Shown here one piece after another: positions 1 to 8,119 of a stretch of DNA of 64,000 bases. Made by a program: the position numbers and the translations under genes. The stretch comes from Brevibacterium sp. CCUG 69071 (GTDB taxonomy: Bacteria; Actinomycetota; Actinomycetes; Actinomycetales; Brevibacteriaceae), in NCBI RefSeq assembly GCF_021023135.1, contig NZ_PGFV01000003.1:483823-547822 (forward strand), given 5' to 3'. Positions within the stretch are counted from its first letter, which is position 1. The number at the start of each line of letters is the position of its first letter. The notes beneath the pieces are model-generated. The model did not search any database. It was not told the origin of the DNA and was given only the letters and a program-made list of their open reading frames with translations.

Positions 1-620
1 TCACCTGGAACGTCATCGAAGCCGTGGTCGCGATCGCCGCGGGAGGAGCAGCCTCCTCGGCGGCCCTCATCGGCTTCGGTCTCGATTCGATCGTCGAGGT
101 CCTCTCCGCCGCGGCCGTGGCCTGGCAGTTCGCGGCCCCGAACCCGGAACTCCGAGAGAAGACGGCCCTGCGGGTGATCGCCGTGTCCTTCTTCGCTCTC
201 GCCGCATACGTCGGCCTTGACGCCGTGCTGTCTCTCACCGGCCTGCGGGATCCCGAACACTCCACCGTCGGCATCGTCATCGCAGCCCTCAGCCTGCTCG
301 TCATGCCTTTCCTCAGCTGGTTCGAACGGCGCACCGGACGCGAACTCGGATCCGCCTCGGCGGTGGCGGACTCTAAACAGACCCTCATCTGCACCTACCT
401 CAGTGCCGCCCTGCTCGTCGGGCTGCTGCTCAATAGCCTGCTCGGTTGGGCATGGGCAGATTCCCTCGCGGCCTTGGTCATCGCGGTCTTCGCGGTGCGG
501 GAAGGCCTCGAAGCCTGGCGGGGCGATGCCTGCTGCGCGGCTCCGGTCGCCGTGCTCACGGGAGAGCGCGAAGCCGAGTCGTGCTCCTGCGCCGATGAGG
601 AGGCGTGCCGCTGCGGCTGA
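1..620 (+). CDS. Cation transporter (CDF-like), 5'-truncated by the window edge
   Basis: The reading frame is open from position 3 with no start codon, so only the C-terminal part (about 206 residues) is present. It shows hydrophobic helices of the cation diffusion facilitator type: an early segment with GFGLDSIVEVLSA, then two pairs of membrane spans, including the WADSLAALVIA segment that holds the second Asp-containing metal site of CDF proteins. The last 30 residues are rich in cysteine (CC, CSC and CRC), a likely metal-binding cytoplasmic tail. By family it would be a proton-coupled efflux pump for zinc or a similar divalent metal; the substrate cannot be told from the sequence. Confidence 0.8.
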   Translation, partial: TWNVIEAVVAIAAGGAASSAALIGFGLDSIVEVLSAAAVAWQFAAPNPELREKTALRVIAVSFFALAAYVGLDAVLSLTGLRDPEHSTVGIVIAALSLLVMPFLSWFERRTGRELGSASAVADSKQTLICTYLSAALLVGLLLNSLLGWAWADSLAALVIAVFAVREGLEAWRGDACCAAPVAVLTGEREAESCSCADEEACRCG

Positions 621-665
621 GTTACTGGGGTGAGGGCACTCGCTGAGTATTCTCAGGGCAGGGGA

Positions 666-1874
666 TCAGTCGTCGAACTCCACGTCGACTCGTCGCGCCT
701 GGCGCAGGGCACCGATCGCCTCCGCCTCGGCGGTCAAGGCCTTCTTCTCTTTCGTGTGCACCGTGTCGAACAGTGAGATCGTGACGGTGAAGTTCGAGTT
801 TTTCTTCCGCCCTCGCCAGGTTCCGGCGATCCTCCCGTCGACGAGCACCGCTCCGGGTTCGCCGACGGTCTTCCACACCGTGGAGTGATGAACTTTGTCG
901 ACGATCGTCTCCCGGTCCCTCATCTGCGTATACGGGTCTCGGGGTGGCAACAGACGGACTCCCCGTGGCATCTGCGCGGAATGGAGAGCATTGACATCCT
1001 CGGTGAGCATCCACGTCTTCCGCCCGAATCGGATCTCGGTCAACTCACCCTCGAGCAGGTCCCACCAGGCCGCAGCCTCGGTGGAGCGAATCCCGAGCCA
1101 GGCAGCGAAATCCGCCCGTGTCGAAGGCCCATAGCAGTGCAGGTAGCGACACAGCAGGTCCGCACGGGCGGCGTCGATCGTCGATGGGTCGAGGTCCGTT
1201 TGGCGCGATTTCTTCGGCCGGTCCAACCACTCATCGACGAGCACGAACGGTGCCGTGTTCCCGTCCCGGGGAGCGAAGCAGAGAATCTGGCGCAGCGTGA
1301 GAATCCGAATGCAGAAATGCACGGCTCCCTCGCCGAGGCTCTGATTCTTTGCGTACGGCCCCTCCTTTACCCAGATCTTCCGCTGCCCGACGGTCAGCGA
1401 GTCCGCCATCGCGCGGGCGAGCTCCTCGCCGAGTTCGGTGATGGTCATTCGTTGACCGCGGAGGATCCCGTCGATCGCCTCCTCCGCGGAGTTGACGAGT
1501 TCACCGAGCTCCACACCGAGATCGTCAACGGACTGCTCGACGCCGAGGACGAAGTGACGCAGCGACTTCTCGGTTCTCGGGAGCACACCTGCGGTGAAGA
1601 GATCCAGGTCCGAGGCGGGGAAATAGAAGGGCGCACCGCGCATGCACCAGCTCTGCAGGAGGGTCCTTTCTTCGGCCACGGCCGAGTCGAGCCTTTCGCG
1701 GGACATTCCCTCCACTCGGGCGTACAGGGCGGTCAGACCGGAACCCGGCGGGCTGTTCTGGATCCCGCACGCGCCGGCGGCCCTGAGGAGGTCCCGCTCA
1801 CCCAGTCGGCCGTCGAGGTGATGTGATGCGAGCCGAAAGGCGATGACCTCGTCCCTGGCAGCGGTTTCATCCAT
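666..1874 (-). CDS. Winged-helix DNA-binding domain protein (HTH_42 / AlkZ-like)
   Basis: A 402-residue protein of the winged-helix 'HTH_42' superfamily, which includes the YcaQ/AlkZ DNA glycosylases that act on crosslinks and alkylated bases. The N-terminal region (FRLASHHLDGR) and the central segment (CMRGAPFYFPASDLDLF, then CRYLHCYGPSTRADFAAWLG) match the usual layout. The catalytic QxQ motif of AlkZ is not obvious, so glycosylase activity is uncertain. It is monocistronic. A TAGTCT hexamer lies 6 nt before the ATG with no Shine-Dalgarno sequence, suggesting a leaderless message. It is divergent from the LysR gene, with 44 bp between the starts. Confidence 0.7.
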   Translation of the reverse strand: MDETAARDEVIAFRLASHHLDGRLGERDLLRAAGACGIQNSPPGSGLTALYARVEGMSRERLDSAVAEERTLLQSWCMRGAPFYFPASDLDLFTAGVLPRTEKSLRHFVLGVEQSVDDLGVELGELVNSAEEAIDGILRGQRMTITELGEELARAMADSLTVGQRKIWVKEGPYAKNQSLGEGAVHFCIRILTLRQILCFAPRDGNTAPFVLVDEWLDRPKKSRQTDLDPSTIDAARADLLCRYLHCYGPSTRADFAAWLGIRSTEAAAWWDLLEGELTEIRFGRKTWMLTEDVNALHSAQMPRGVRLLPPRDPYTQMRDRETIVDKVHHSTVWKTVGEPGAVLVDGRIAGTWRGRKKNSNFTVTISLFDTVHTKEKKALTAEAEAIGALRQARRVDVEFDD

Positions 1875-1880
1875 ACACCG

Positions 1881-1886
1881 AGACTA
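1881..1886 (-). promoter_or_regulatory. Candidate -10 (TAGTCT) of leaderless winged-helix gene
   Basis: On the minus strand, TAGTCT ends exactly 6 nt before the ATG at 1874 and there is no ribosome-binding site. The same arrangement recurs at nine other starts in the window. Confidence 0.5.
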
Positions 1887-1918
1887 ACTTCCCATCCGGC
1901 CTGCGTACCATTGCTGAC

Positions 1919-2848
1919 ATGGACACCACGCCCAACGACCTGCTGGTGCTGCTCACCGTCTCCCGCTCCGCCAAGTTCGCCATCGCCGCGCACACCCTCG
2001 GGGTCAATCACACGACGATCTCGCGGCGCATCGCCGCGCTCGAGAAGGCCCTGGGCGGACGTGTGCTCTCCCGTTCGGCCGAAGGATGGGAGCTGACCGA
2101 CCTGGGCGCCGAGGCGGTCCGAGTGGCCGAACAGGTCGAAAGCGCCGTGCGCGGCCTCGGTGATTCTGGGCAGGCACCCGACTCGGTGACGGGAGTGGTG
2201 CGGATGACGGCGACCGACGGGTTCAGCGCCTATGTCGCCTCCCCGGCCGTGTCCAAGCTGCGCAGGACTCACTCGGGCCTGAGCGTGGAGATCGTCACGG
2301 TCACCCGCCGCGCTCTCCAGCAGCGTTCGGGACTCGACATCGAAGTCGTCGTCGGCGAACCCCAAGTCCACCGCGCCGAAGCGTTCAGACTCGCCGAGTA
2401 CGAACTGGGCATGTACGCCTCGCGAGACTACCTCGCCGCCAACGGCACCCCGGCCACGGTCGACGAACTCATCGAACATCAGCTCGTGTACTTCGTCGAT
2501 TCGATGCTCCAGGTCGACGACCTCGATGCGCCCCGCCGCCTGGTACCGGGCATGAAGGACGGTCTGACCTCGACGAACGTCTTCGTCCACGTGGAGGCCA
2601 CGCGGGCGGGCGCCGGAATCGGATTCCTCCCGTGCTTCATGGCCGACCTCCACCCCGACCTCGTGCGACTGTTCCCCGCCGAGCTCTCCGAAAGACTCCC
2701 GTACTGGCTGGTGCTGCGCCCCGACTCCCTGCGCCGCCCCGCTGTCGCGGCCGTCGTCCAGGCGCTGCGGGAAGAGGCGGTCGCCCACCAGGAAGCGCTG
2801 TTGGGCAGAGGAGGAACCTCGGGAACCACGGCGGAGGATCAGAAGTGA
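1919..2848 (+). CDS. LysR-family transcriptional regulator
   Basis: A 309-residue LysR-type regulator. The N-terminal winged helix (residues about 5-63) has the expected helix-turn-helix with NHTTISRRIAALEKALGG, followed by an effector domain of about 200 residues that resembles type 2 periplasmic binding proteins. The length is normal. It probably acts as a dimer; the ligand is unknown. No gene next to it in the same direction looks like an obvious target: the divergent winged-helix gene is 44 bp away, and the convergent GNAT gene ends 21 bp past its stop. Confidence 0.85.
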   Translation: MDTTPNDLLVLLTVSRSAKFAIAAHTLGVNHTTISRRIAALEKALGGRVLSRSAEGWELTDLGAEAVRVAEQVESAVRGLGDSGQAPDSVTGVVRMTATDGFSAYVASPAVSKLRRTHSGLSVEIVTVTRRALQQRSGLDIEVVVGEPQVHRAEAFRLAEYELGMYASRDYLAANGTPATVDELIEHQLVYFVDSMLQVDDLDAPRRLVPGMKDGLTSTNVFVHVEATRAGAGIGFLPCFMADLHPDLVRLFPAELSERLPYWLVLRPDSLRRPAVAAVVQALREEAVAHQEALLGRGGTSGTTAEDQK

Positions 2849-2869
2849 GCCGATTCCTTGGTCAATTCC

Positions 2870-3400
2870 TCAGCCGATTCCGCAAACGCTGACGTCGTCG
2901 CTGCCGAGATCCATGGCGAAGACGATGTGGACGGGTGAATCGTGCCGCAGGGACGTATCAAGGCGCATGCCGACCTTCTCGGCCACCCGCTGGGACGGCG
3001 TGTTCTCGCAGTGGATGACCGAGACGAGCTGCTTCCCAAGACCGTGTGAACGGGCGTGATCGCGGCAGGCCAGAGCCGCCTCGGTGGCATAGCCCTGCCC
3101 CTGAGCCGAGGACTTCACGTGGTAGCCGAGCTCAAGATGAGGAGCACCGTTGACCTTCTGCCAGGTGAGTCCGCAGTCGCCGATGAACTCGCGCTCGTGC
3201 GTCTCCACGGCCCACAGCCCGAAGCCGTGTTCGGCATAGTTGGCCAGATTCCATTCGATCCACGCGGCCGCCTCGGCGCGGGTCTTGGGTGCGGGGTAGT
3301 GCATCATCACCGTCGGATCGCCCAGCATGGCCGCCATCTCATCGAGGTCGTCGGCCCCGAGCTCCCGCAGGCGCAGGCGGCGTGTTTGAATGGTGGTCAC
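2870..3400 (-). CDS. GNAT N-acetyltransferase (RimJ/RimL type)
   Basis: A 176-residue acetyl-CoA-dependent acetyltransferase. It begins with the RimJ/L-type TRRLRLRELGADDLDEMAAML segment. The acetyl-CoA loop is QGQGYATEAA, near residue 100, followed by the C-terminal HCENTPSQRVAEKVGM segment. The acceptor is unknown. It starts with GTG at 3400; a TAGGCT hexamer 6 nt upstream and no ribosome-binding site suggest a leaderless transcript. It is convergent with the LysR gene. Confidence 0.85.
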   Translation of the reverse strand: MTTIQTRRLRLRELGADDLDEMAAMLGDPTVMMHYPAPKTRAEAAAWIEWNLANYAEHGFGLWAVETHEREFIGDCGLTWQKVNGAPHLELGYHVKSSAQGQGYATEAALACRDHARSHGLGKQLVSVIHCENTPSQRVAEKVGMRLDTSLRHDSPVHIVFAMDLGSDDVSVCGIG

Positions 3401-3406
3401 ACGCCC

Positions 3407-3412
3407 AGCCTA
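3407..3412 (-). promoter_or_regulatory. Candidate -10 (TAGGCT) of leaderless GNAT gene
   Basis: TAGGCT on the minus strand, followed by 6 nt and then the GTG start at 3400. Confidence 0.5.
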
Positions 3413-3432
3413 ACTCCGGGCCCGCAGCGTGT

Positions 3433-3506
3433 CGGCGTCACGAGTCGGGACTGCATCGAACCGGCGTTACGACTCGGGCCTGCACCGAACCGGCGTCACG
3501 AGTCGG
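3433..3506. repeat. 29-bp tandem repeat, about 2.5 copies
   Basis: Copies start at 3433, 3462 and 3491, exactly 29 bp apart. The core CGGCGTCACGAGTCGG is intact in the first and third copies, with two changes in the second. It lies in the spacer before the SRPBCC gene. Confidence 0.8.
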
Positions 3507-3554
3507 CAGACGACCAGGCGAGGCACAGGGCTCACACCGATCGAAGGGACGACG

Positions 3555-4058
3555 ATGGCACGGACCATGCAGGTCAACGACAGCATCGAGATCAAGGCCG
3601 ACGCCGAGGTGATCTGGTCCCAGGTCGCCGACCCGACGCAGATGCCCCGGTGGAGTCCCGAGAACACCGGCGCAGGCACGACGGCGATCGGCCGACCTCT
3701 GCAGGTCGGCGAGGTGTTCGACGGCACCAATCGGCGCGGCCGAGCCACCTGGGTGACCGAATGCGTGGTCACCGATTCGACTCCGGGCCGGCGCTTCGCG
3801 TTCACCGTGCGCAAGATCGGACCGCGCTCGCCGTCGCTCGAGGGCGCCAATGCCAGCTGGTCGTATGACTTCGAGGACCTGGGCGGATCAACCAGGGTCA
3901 CCGAGACCTGGCACGACGACCGACAGGCATGGCCGGGTTGGGCAGCCTGGGTCTTCGACCGCATCGTCACCAAAGGCCGGTCCTTCGCTGACTTCCAGCG
4001 GCTGAACATCCGTAAGACCCTGACGACGATGAAAGACGATTTCGAAGGGCGTCGCTAG
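3555..4058 (+). CDS. SRPBCC (polyketide cyclase/START-like) family protein
   Basis: A 167-residue protein of the SRPBCC superfamily. It has the typical start with VNDSIEIKADAEVIWSQVAD, an internal beta sheet around a hydrophobic pocket, and a long C-terminal helix. Such proteins bind small hydrophobic ligands; the ligand here is unknown. ATG at 3555 is chosen over an upstream in-frame start at 3429 because GAAGGG lies just before it, and because the upstream reading runs through the 29-bp tandem repeat and has no coding character. Confidence 0.75.
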   Translation: MARTMQVNDSIEIKADAEVIWSQVADPTQMPRWSPENTGAGTTAIGRPLQVGEVFDGTNRRGRATWVTECVVTDSTPGRRFAFTVRKIGPRSPSLEGANASWSYDFEDLGGSTRVTETWHDDRQAWPGWAAWVFDRIVTKGRSFADFQRLNIRKTLTTMKDDFEGRR

Positions 4059-4196
4059 CCGACGAGCAGCGCCGAGTCCGTGCCGACGCCGAGGTGGGAC
4101 CGCGGTTCGTCCGACGCCGAGGTGGTTCCCCGATACCCGGGATGATCCGCAATATCGGCGGAACTCGACGGAAACGAGGGCGAAACATCCCCTGGC

Positions 4197-4202
4197 TACG
4201 CT
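4197..4202 (+). promoter_or_regulatory. Candidate -10 (TACGCT) of leaderless thioesterase gene
   Basis: TACGCT followed by 6 nt and then the ATG at 4209, with no ribosome-binding site. Confidence 0.45.
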
Positions 4203-4208
4203 GAGCTC

Positions 4209-4685
4209 ATGCCTGAACTGACGCTGGGAAGCGAACACCATGAGAAGCCCGCGAAACCACAGAGTGCCGGTCGCCTCGGCGATGGGATGAACTTCTATAC
4301 GCGCAAATGGGTGCGGCCCGAGGATCTCAACGCCAACGGCTCCCTCTTCGGCGGCAGCCTGCTGAGGTGGATCGACGAGGAGGCCGCGATCTACGCGATC
4401 ATCCAACTCGGCAACCCCCGCGTCGTGACCAAGCTGATCTCCGAGATCGAATTCGAGGCCTCGGCACGGGAAGGCGACCTCATCGAAATGGGTCTCGTCG
4501 CCACCCGATTCGGTCGAACTTCGCTGACGATGCGGGCGCGGGTGCGCAATATGATCACCCGCAAGTCCATTCTGAGCATCGACCAGCTCGTCTTCGTCGG
4601 GGTCGACGAGACGGGAACTCCCATCCCGCACGGCTACTCCACGATTACCTATGACCGTGATCGGATGTCCCTGCCTCCGGCCTGA
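4209..4685 (+). CDS. Acyl-CoA thioesterase, hotdog fold
   Basis: A 158-residue single-hotdog protein of the YciA/BACH group. The diagnostic segment is NANGSLFGGSLLRWIDEEAA (residues about 39-58), with the hotdog helix after the GG pair and the conserved Asp. It hydrolyses acyl-CoA to the free acid and CoA in the cytoplasm; chain-length preference is unknown. The 30-residue N-terminal extension is polar. Its 3' end overlaps the convergent DUF4166 gene by 41 bp, so both proteins use that DNA in opposite directions. Confidence 0.85.
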   Translation: MPELTLGSEHHEKPAKPQSAGRLGDGMNFYTRKWVRPEDLNANGSLFGGSLLRWIDEEAAIYAIIQLGNPRVVTKLISEIEFEASAREGDLIEMGLVATRFGRTSLTMRARVRNMITRKSILSIDQLVFVGVDETGTPIPHGYSTITYDRDRMSLPPA

Positions 4686-5325
4686 TCTCATAGGTGAACC
4701 AGCCGCGGTACTCATAGACCCGCCCGAGTACCGGCATGTCCACGGTGAGCTCGATGCGCTGCCGCTCTTCGCCGTCATCGAAGCGCTCGCTCAACCTGAT
4801 GCCGGGACGAAGCGGGCCGGGAACGGGAAGACGGAGACGTCCGAGCCGCAGGATCACCTCGGCGCTGCTCAGGCTCAGGTGATCCTTCGTCACCGCCACG
4901 TCGAAGCTCGCCTCGACGAGAGCAGGCCGACCGAGCACATCGACGACGCGACCGCCGCGCCCCAGATGGACGGCATCGCGCATCGACCAGCTGCGTCCGC
5001 CCAGATCAAGGGTCCTCGTGGCGGTCTGCTCTCCATCGACGGTCCGGTTCTCGACCCGGAACGGAACCTGTCGATGCATGCCGGGAGCGATCACATGAGC
5101 GCGACCCAGAACCGCCAACGCCGGCCACAGCCACCGATGGCGGGTCCCGAAGCACTCGAACACGCCCTCGCCGATTCCGACCGATCCGGCGGGAACGGCT
5201 GCGAAGTACCTCTGCAGCACCGGGTGAAGTCGCGATCTCCGCGCTCCGAGCGCACGCTCGTAGGGGGATTCGAGCGCTCGTTCGTCCGGGGGTTCGAGCG
5301 TCCACTCGTCCGGGGATTCGGTCAT
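4645..5325 (-). CDS. DUF4166 domain protein
   Basis: A 226-residue protein of the DUF4166 family, whose function is not known. Recognisable segments are LHPVLQRYFAAVPAG near the N-terminus, the FECFGTRHRWLWPALAVLG segment, and a C-terminal beta-rich part ending YRGWFTYEIRP. The ATG at 5325 is preferred over the far upstream one at 5418 because GAGGT lies just before it and the extra 31 residues look random. The first 25 residues contain a short repeat (PDERALESPYERALG). It overlaps the M20 gene's upstream reading frame only if the long start is used. Confidence 0.6.
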   Translation of the reverse strand: MTESPDEWTLEPPDERALESPYERALGARRSRLHPVLQRYFAAVPAGSVGIGEGVFECFGTRHRWLWPALAVLGRAHVIAPGMHRQVPFRVENRTVDGEQTATRTLDLGGRSWSMRDAVHLGRGGRVVDVLGRPALVEASFDVAVTKDHLSLSSAEVILRLGRLRLPVPGPLRPGIRLSERFDDGEERQRIELTVDMPVLGRVYEYRGWFTYEIRPEAGTSDHGHR

Positions 5326-5365
5326 GACCTCGGCACCTCGCTTACACCGATCAGGCTCCCACCGA

Positions 5366-6592
5366 TCAGGTGCGCCCCAGATACGACAGGGCGGCGACGA
5401 CCTGGGCCTTGGTCGCAAGTTCGAGGGTCGGATCGATCACCGGGGCGAACTGCGGGGAATGGTTGGCGGGGATGTCCGTGAGCACGGTTCCCGCCTCCTC
5501 GGCCGCCCGATACTTCTCGGGATCGGCCGAGCCGACGAACCAGTAGACATAGGGAACGCCGAAGGCGTCCGGGATCTCACTGAAGTCCTCCGAGGCGGTC
5601 GCCGGGCTGGCCTGCCGGACCACCTCGGCGCCGAAGCAGTCGGTGAACGCAGCGGTCACGGTGTCAGTGGACTCGGGCGGGTTGTCGGTCAGCGGGAACT
5701 GATCGTAGTACTCGAAACTCGGGTCTCGTGGGGATCCGGCGGCCGCACACTCGCCGCGCACGATCCGTTCGATGGAGGCGATGATCCGCTCCCGGACGGC
5801 GGTGTCGTAGGTGCGCAGGTTGAGCAGAAGCTGGGCTCGATCCGGGATGATGTTCGACTTCGTTCCCGAGTTCGACGCCCCGACCGTGACCACCGCGAAC
5901 TCACCCGGTTCGGTCTCGCGGGAGACGATGGTCTGCAGACGCAGCACGATCGTCGCGGCGAGCACCACCGGATCCACCGACAGGTGCGGCATCGACCCAT
6001 GGGCGCCGCGGCCGAACACGGTGATCCTGACCGAATCCCCGGCCGAGAGCACCGGTCCGGACGCGGTTTGGATCTGACCGGCGGGCTGGGGCATCACGTG
6101 CTGGGCGAAGGCGATATCGGGTTTCGGCACCTTCGCAGTCAGGCCGTCGTCGATCATCGCGCGTGCCCCGGCGGCGTTCTCCTCGGCCGGCTGGAACAGG
6201 GCGATGTAGGTGCCCGACCAGGCGTCGCGGTTCTCATTGAGCAGCCGGACGGCGCCGAGGAGGGCGGTGATGTGCATATCGTGCCCGCAGGCATGCATGA
6301 CGCCCTCGATCGTGGAGGCATAGTCGAGGCCGGTGTCCTCGGAGACGGGTAGGGCGTCGATGTCCGCACGGGCCAGCACCGTCGATCCGGGCCCGTTCTC
6401 GATCACGGCGACGAGTCCGGTCTCGGAGATGTGCTGGACACTCAGGTTCATGTTCTCCAACTCCGAGGCGATCCGCTGTACCGTTGCGTTCTCGTCGAGG
6501 CTGACCTCCGGGTGGCGATGGAAGTCCTTGTAGAGCTCACGCTGCCAGTCCGATTGCGAGTCGAAGCGCTCCAGGAATGCTGCTGTCGTCAA
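5366..6592 (-). CDS. M20-family amidohydrolase (hippurate hydrolase / aminoacylase type)
   Basis: A 408-residue metallopeptidase of family M20D, which cleaves N-acyl amino acids or similar amides using a metal pair. Visible signatures are HRHPEVSLDE at the N-terminus, RADIDALP near residue 75, HACGHDMHITALLG (metal ligands, about residue 102), and QPAEENAAGARAMIDDG. The insert dimerisation domain and the C-terminal SEDFSEI metal-ligand segment are also present. The start is TTG at 6592, with AGGAGGA close upstream. It is a single gene with 59 bp to the HAD gene upstream, and the two may be co-transcribed. Confidence 0.85.
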   Translation of the reverse strand: MTTAAFLERFDSQSDWQRELYKDFHRHPEVSLDENATVQRIASELENMNLSVQHISETGLVAVIENGPGSTVLARADIDALPVSEDTGLDYASTIEGVMHACGHDMHITALLGAVRLLNENRDAWSGTYIALFQPAEENAAGARAMIDDGLTAKVPKPDIAFAQHVMPQPAGQIQTASGPVLSAGDSVRITVFGRGAHGSMPHLSVDPVVLAATIVLRLQTIVSRETEPGEFAVVTVGASNSGTKSNIIPDRAQLLLNLRTYDTAVRERIIASIERIVRGECAAAGSPRDPSFEYYDQFPLTDNPPESTDTVTAAFTDCFGAEVVRQASPATASEDFSEIPDAFGVPYVYWFVGSADPEKYRAAEEAGTVLTDIPANHSPQFAPVIDPTLELATKAQVVAALSYLGRT

Positions 6593-6651
6593 TGGTCCTC
6601 CTCTGGTTCGACCGCGGGTGGGAACTCCAGGCGCGGATGGGTCCTACGCTA

Positions 6652-7278
6652 TCAATCGTCGAGCAGCCCGAGCCGGACGAGATCCTGGCGCAGTGACTCC
6701 GCATCGGTGAACACGAGGCCTAGAAATCCGAGTCGGTTCGCGGCCTCGATGTTCGCAGGCAGGTCGTCGACGAAGACGGTGCGGGCGGGATCGAGTCCGA
6801 AGCGATCGGCGAGGACGTGGAAGATCGCCGGATCGGGTTTGATGAGCTTCTCCCGACCCGAGACGACCACGTCCTCGAGTTCGCTGATCGCCGGCGCCGC
6901 CGCGGGTGCATGGTGGAAGGTCTCGGCCGCCCAGTTCGAGAGTCCGAGCAGCCTCGTGCCGGACTCCTTGAGTTCGGCGACGACCTCGGCCATGCCGTCG
7001 ATCGGACCGGTCAGGGACTTCGCGAAGTTCTCGTAGTACAGGGAGACGATCTCGCCGTGCCGAGGATCGGTCTCCGCGGCCCGGGCGACCACCTCGGCGA
7101 CGGGGACGCCGGAATCGGATGCGGAGTTCAGGGCCGCGAAATCGGCCTCGGCGGCGAAGGCATTCCACTCCTCCCGGCTCATCCGATCGGCCAGGGGCAG
7201 GGCCTGATCCCAGCCGATGAGGACATTGCCGAGGTCGAAGACGACGGTCGTGGGTTGCGGAATTTCGGTCTGCGGCAT
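6652..7278 (-). CDS. HAD-superfamily hydrolase, subfamily IA (YihX-like)
   Basis: A 208-residue HAD phosphatase. Motif I is VVFDLGNVLIGWD (residues about 12-24). Gly sits where many HADs have the second Asp, as in the YihX sugar-phosphate phosphatases. Motif II is LGLSNWAAE, motif III is the Lys in LIKPDPAIF, and motif IV is VFVDDLPANIEAA. A helical cap lies between motifs I and II. Substrate is unknown. GAAGGTGG precedes the ATG. It is upstream of the M20 gene on the same strand. Confidence 0.85.
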   Translation of the reverse strand: MPQTEIPQPTTVVFDLGNVLIGWDQALPLADRMSREEWNAFAAEADFAALNSASDSGVPVAEVVARAAETDPRHGEIVSLYYENFAKSLTGPIDGMAEVVAELKESGTRLLGLSNWAAETFHHAPAAAPAISELEDVVVSGREKLIKPDPAIFHVLADRFGLDPARTVFVDDLPANIEAANRLGFLGLVFTDAESLRQDLVRLGLLDD

Positions 7279-7455
7279 TGCGGCACCACCTTCGGCTGGA
7301 TTCTGATTCGGACTCCTACGCTACAGACACTTCGCCGGCGATGCGCACGGCGCTCGCCGCACAGCGGAGTCGCACGGCGCTCGCGGCACGGCGTTCGTCA
7401 CGCAGCGGGAGTCGCTGCGTGGTGCGCACCCATTGTGGAAACGCCCGAGCGCGCT

Positions 7456-7461
7456 TAGGTT
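7456..7461 (+). promoter_or_regulatory. Candidate -10 (TAGGTT) of GNAT gene
   Basis: TAGGTT followed by 6 nt and the ATG at 7468. GGAG also lies in that spacer, too close to the start for a normal ribosome-binding site. Confidence 0.4.
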
Positions 7462-7467
7462 GGAGGC

Positions 7468-8112
7468 ATGTTGGACTATGCGCCGCTGCAGATCCGCGTG
7501 AAGACACCGCGACTCGAGCTCGTCGGCGCCGGCGATGACATGCTCGAACAGCTCATCCCGCTGGTCCGCGAAGGCAAGGCCTTCGCCGAGCCCGCCCCCT
7601 ACGACGACCCGATGTCCTTCTACGAGTCCGATCCGGAGACCCGCGTGAACAGCTGGCTGCAAGGAGTCTGGCGGGCTCGCGGTCGGTTCACGCCGTCCGA
7701 ATTCCGTCTCGGCTTCGCCGTGCTCGTCGATGGCCGCGCGGTCGGGATGCAGGACCTCATCGCGGAGAAGTTCGACACCTGCGCCACGGTCCTCTCCTTC
7801 TCCTGGCTCTCGACCGATGTGCGCGGCCGCGGTCTCGGCACCGAGATGCGCAGCGCCATGCTGCACCTGGCCTTCGCCGGTCTCGACGCGCGGGAGGCCG
7901 CATCCGATGCGTTCACGGCCAACATCGGCTCGAACCGGGTATCCGAATCCCTCGGGTACGAACCCAACGGCGTGGAATGGGACACCCGCCGAGGTGACCC
8001 CGCCCTGCTGCAGAGATGGCGCCTGACCCGTCAGGCCTGGCAACGCCGCCGCCGTGACGATATCGAACTCAGCGGAGTCGAGGAGTTCCGGGAGATGCTC
8101 GCGGCCCAGTGA
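7468..8112 (+). CDS. GNAT N-acetyltransferase
   Basis: A 214-residue acetyltransferase of the RimJ/L-like group. It starts with RVKTPRLELVGAGDD, has the VRGRGLGTEMRSAMLHLAF acetyl-CoA binding loop (about residue 116), and then SNRVSESLGYEPNG. The C-terminal 40 residues are basic (RQAWQRRRRDD). Acceptor substrate is unknown. It is monocistronic and convergent with the MocA-like gene. Confidence 0.85.
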   Translation: MLDYAPLQIRVKTPRLELVGAGDDMLEQLIPLVREGKAFAEPAPYDDPMSFYESDPETRVNSWLQGVWRARGRFTPSEFRLGFAVLVDGRAVGMQDLIAEKFDTCATVLSFSWLSTDVRGRGLGTEMRSAMLHLAFAGLDAREAASDAFTANIGSNRVSESLGYEPNGVEWDTRRGDPALLQRWRLTRQAWQRRRRDDIELSGVEEFREMLAAQ

Positions 8113-8119
8113 TTGCGGG

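Noticed and set aside
3433..3506. Possible CRISPR-like repeat
   Set aside because: Only 2.5 copies, directly adjacent without spacers, and no cas genes nearby.
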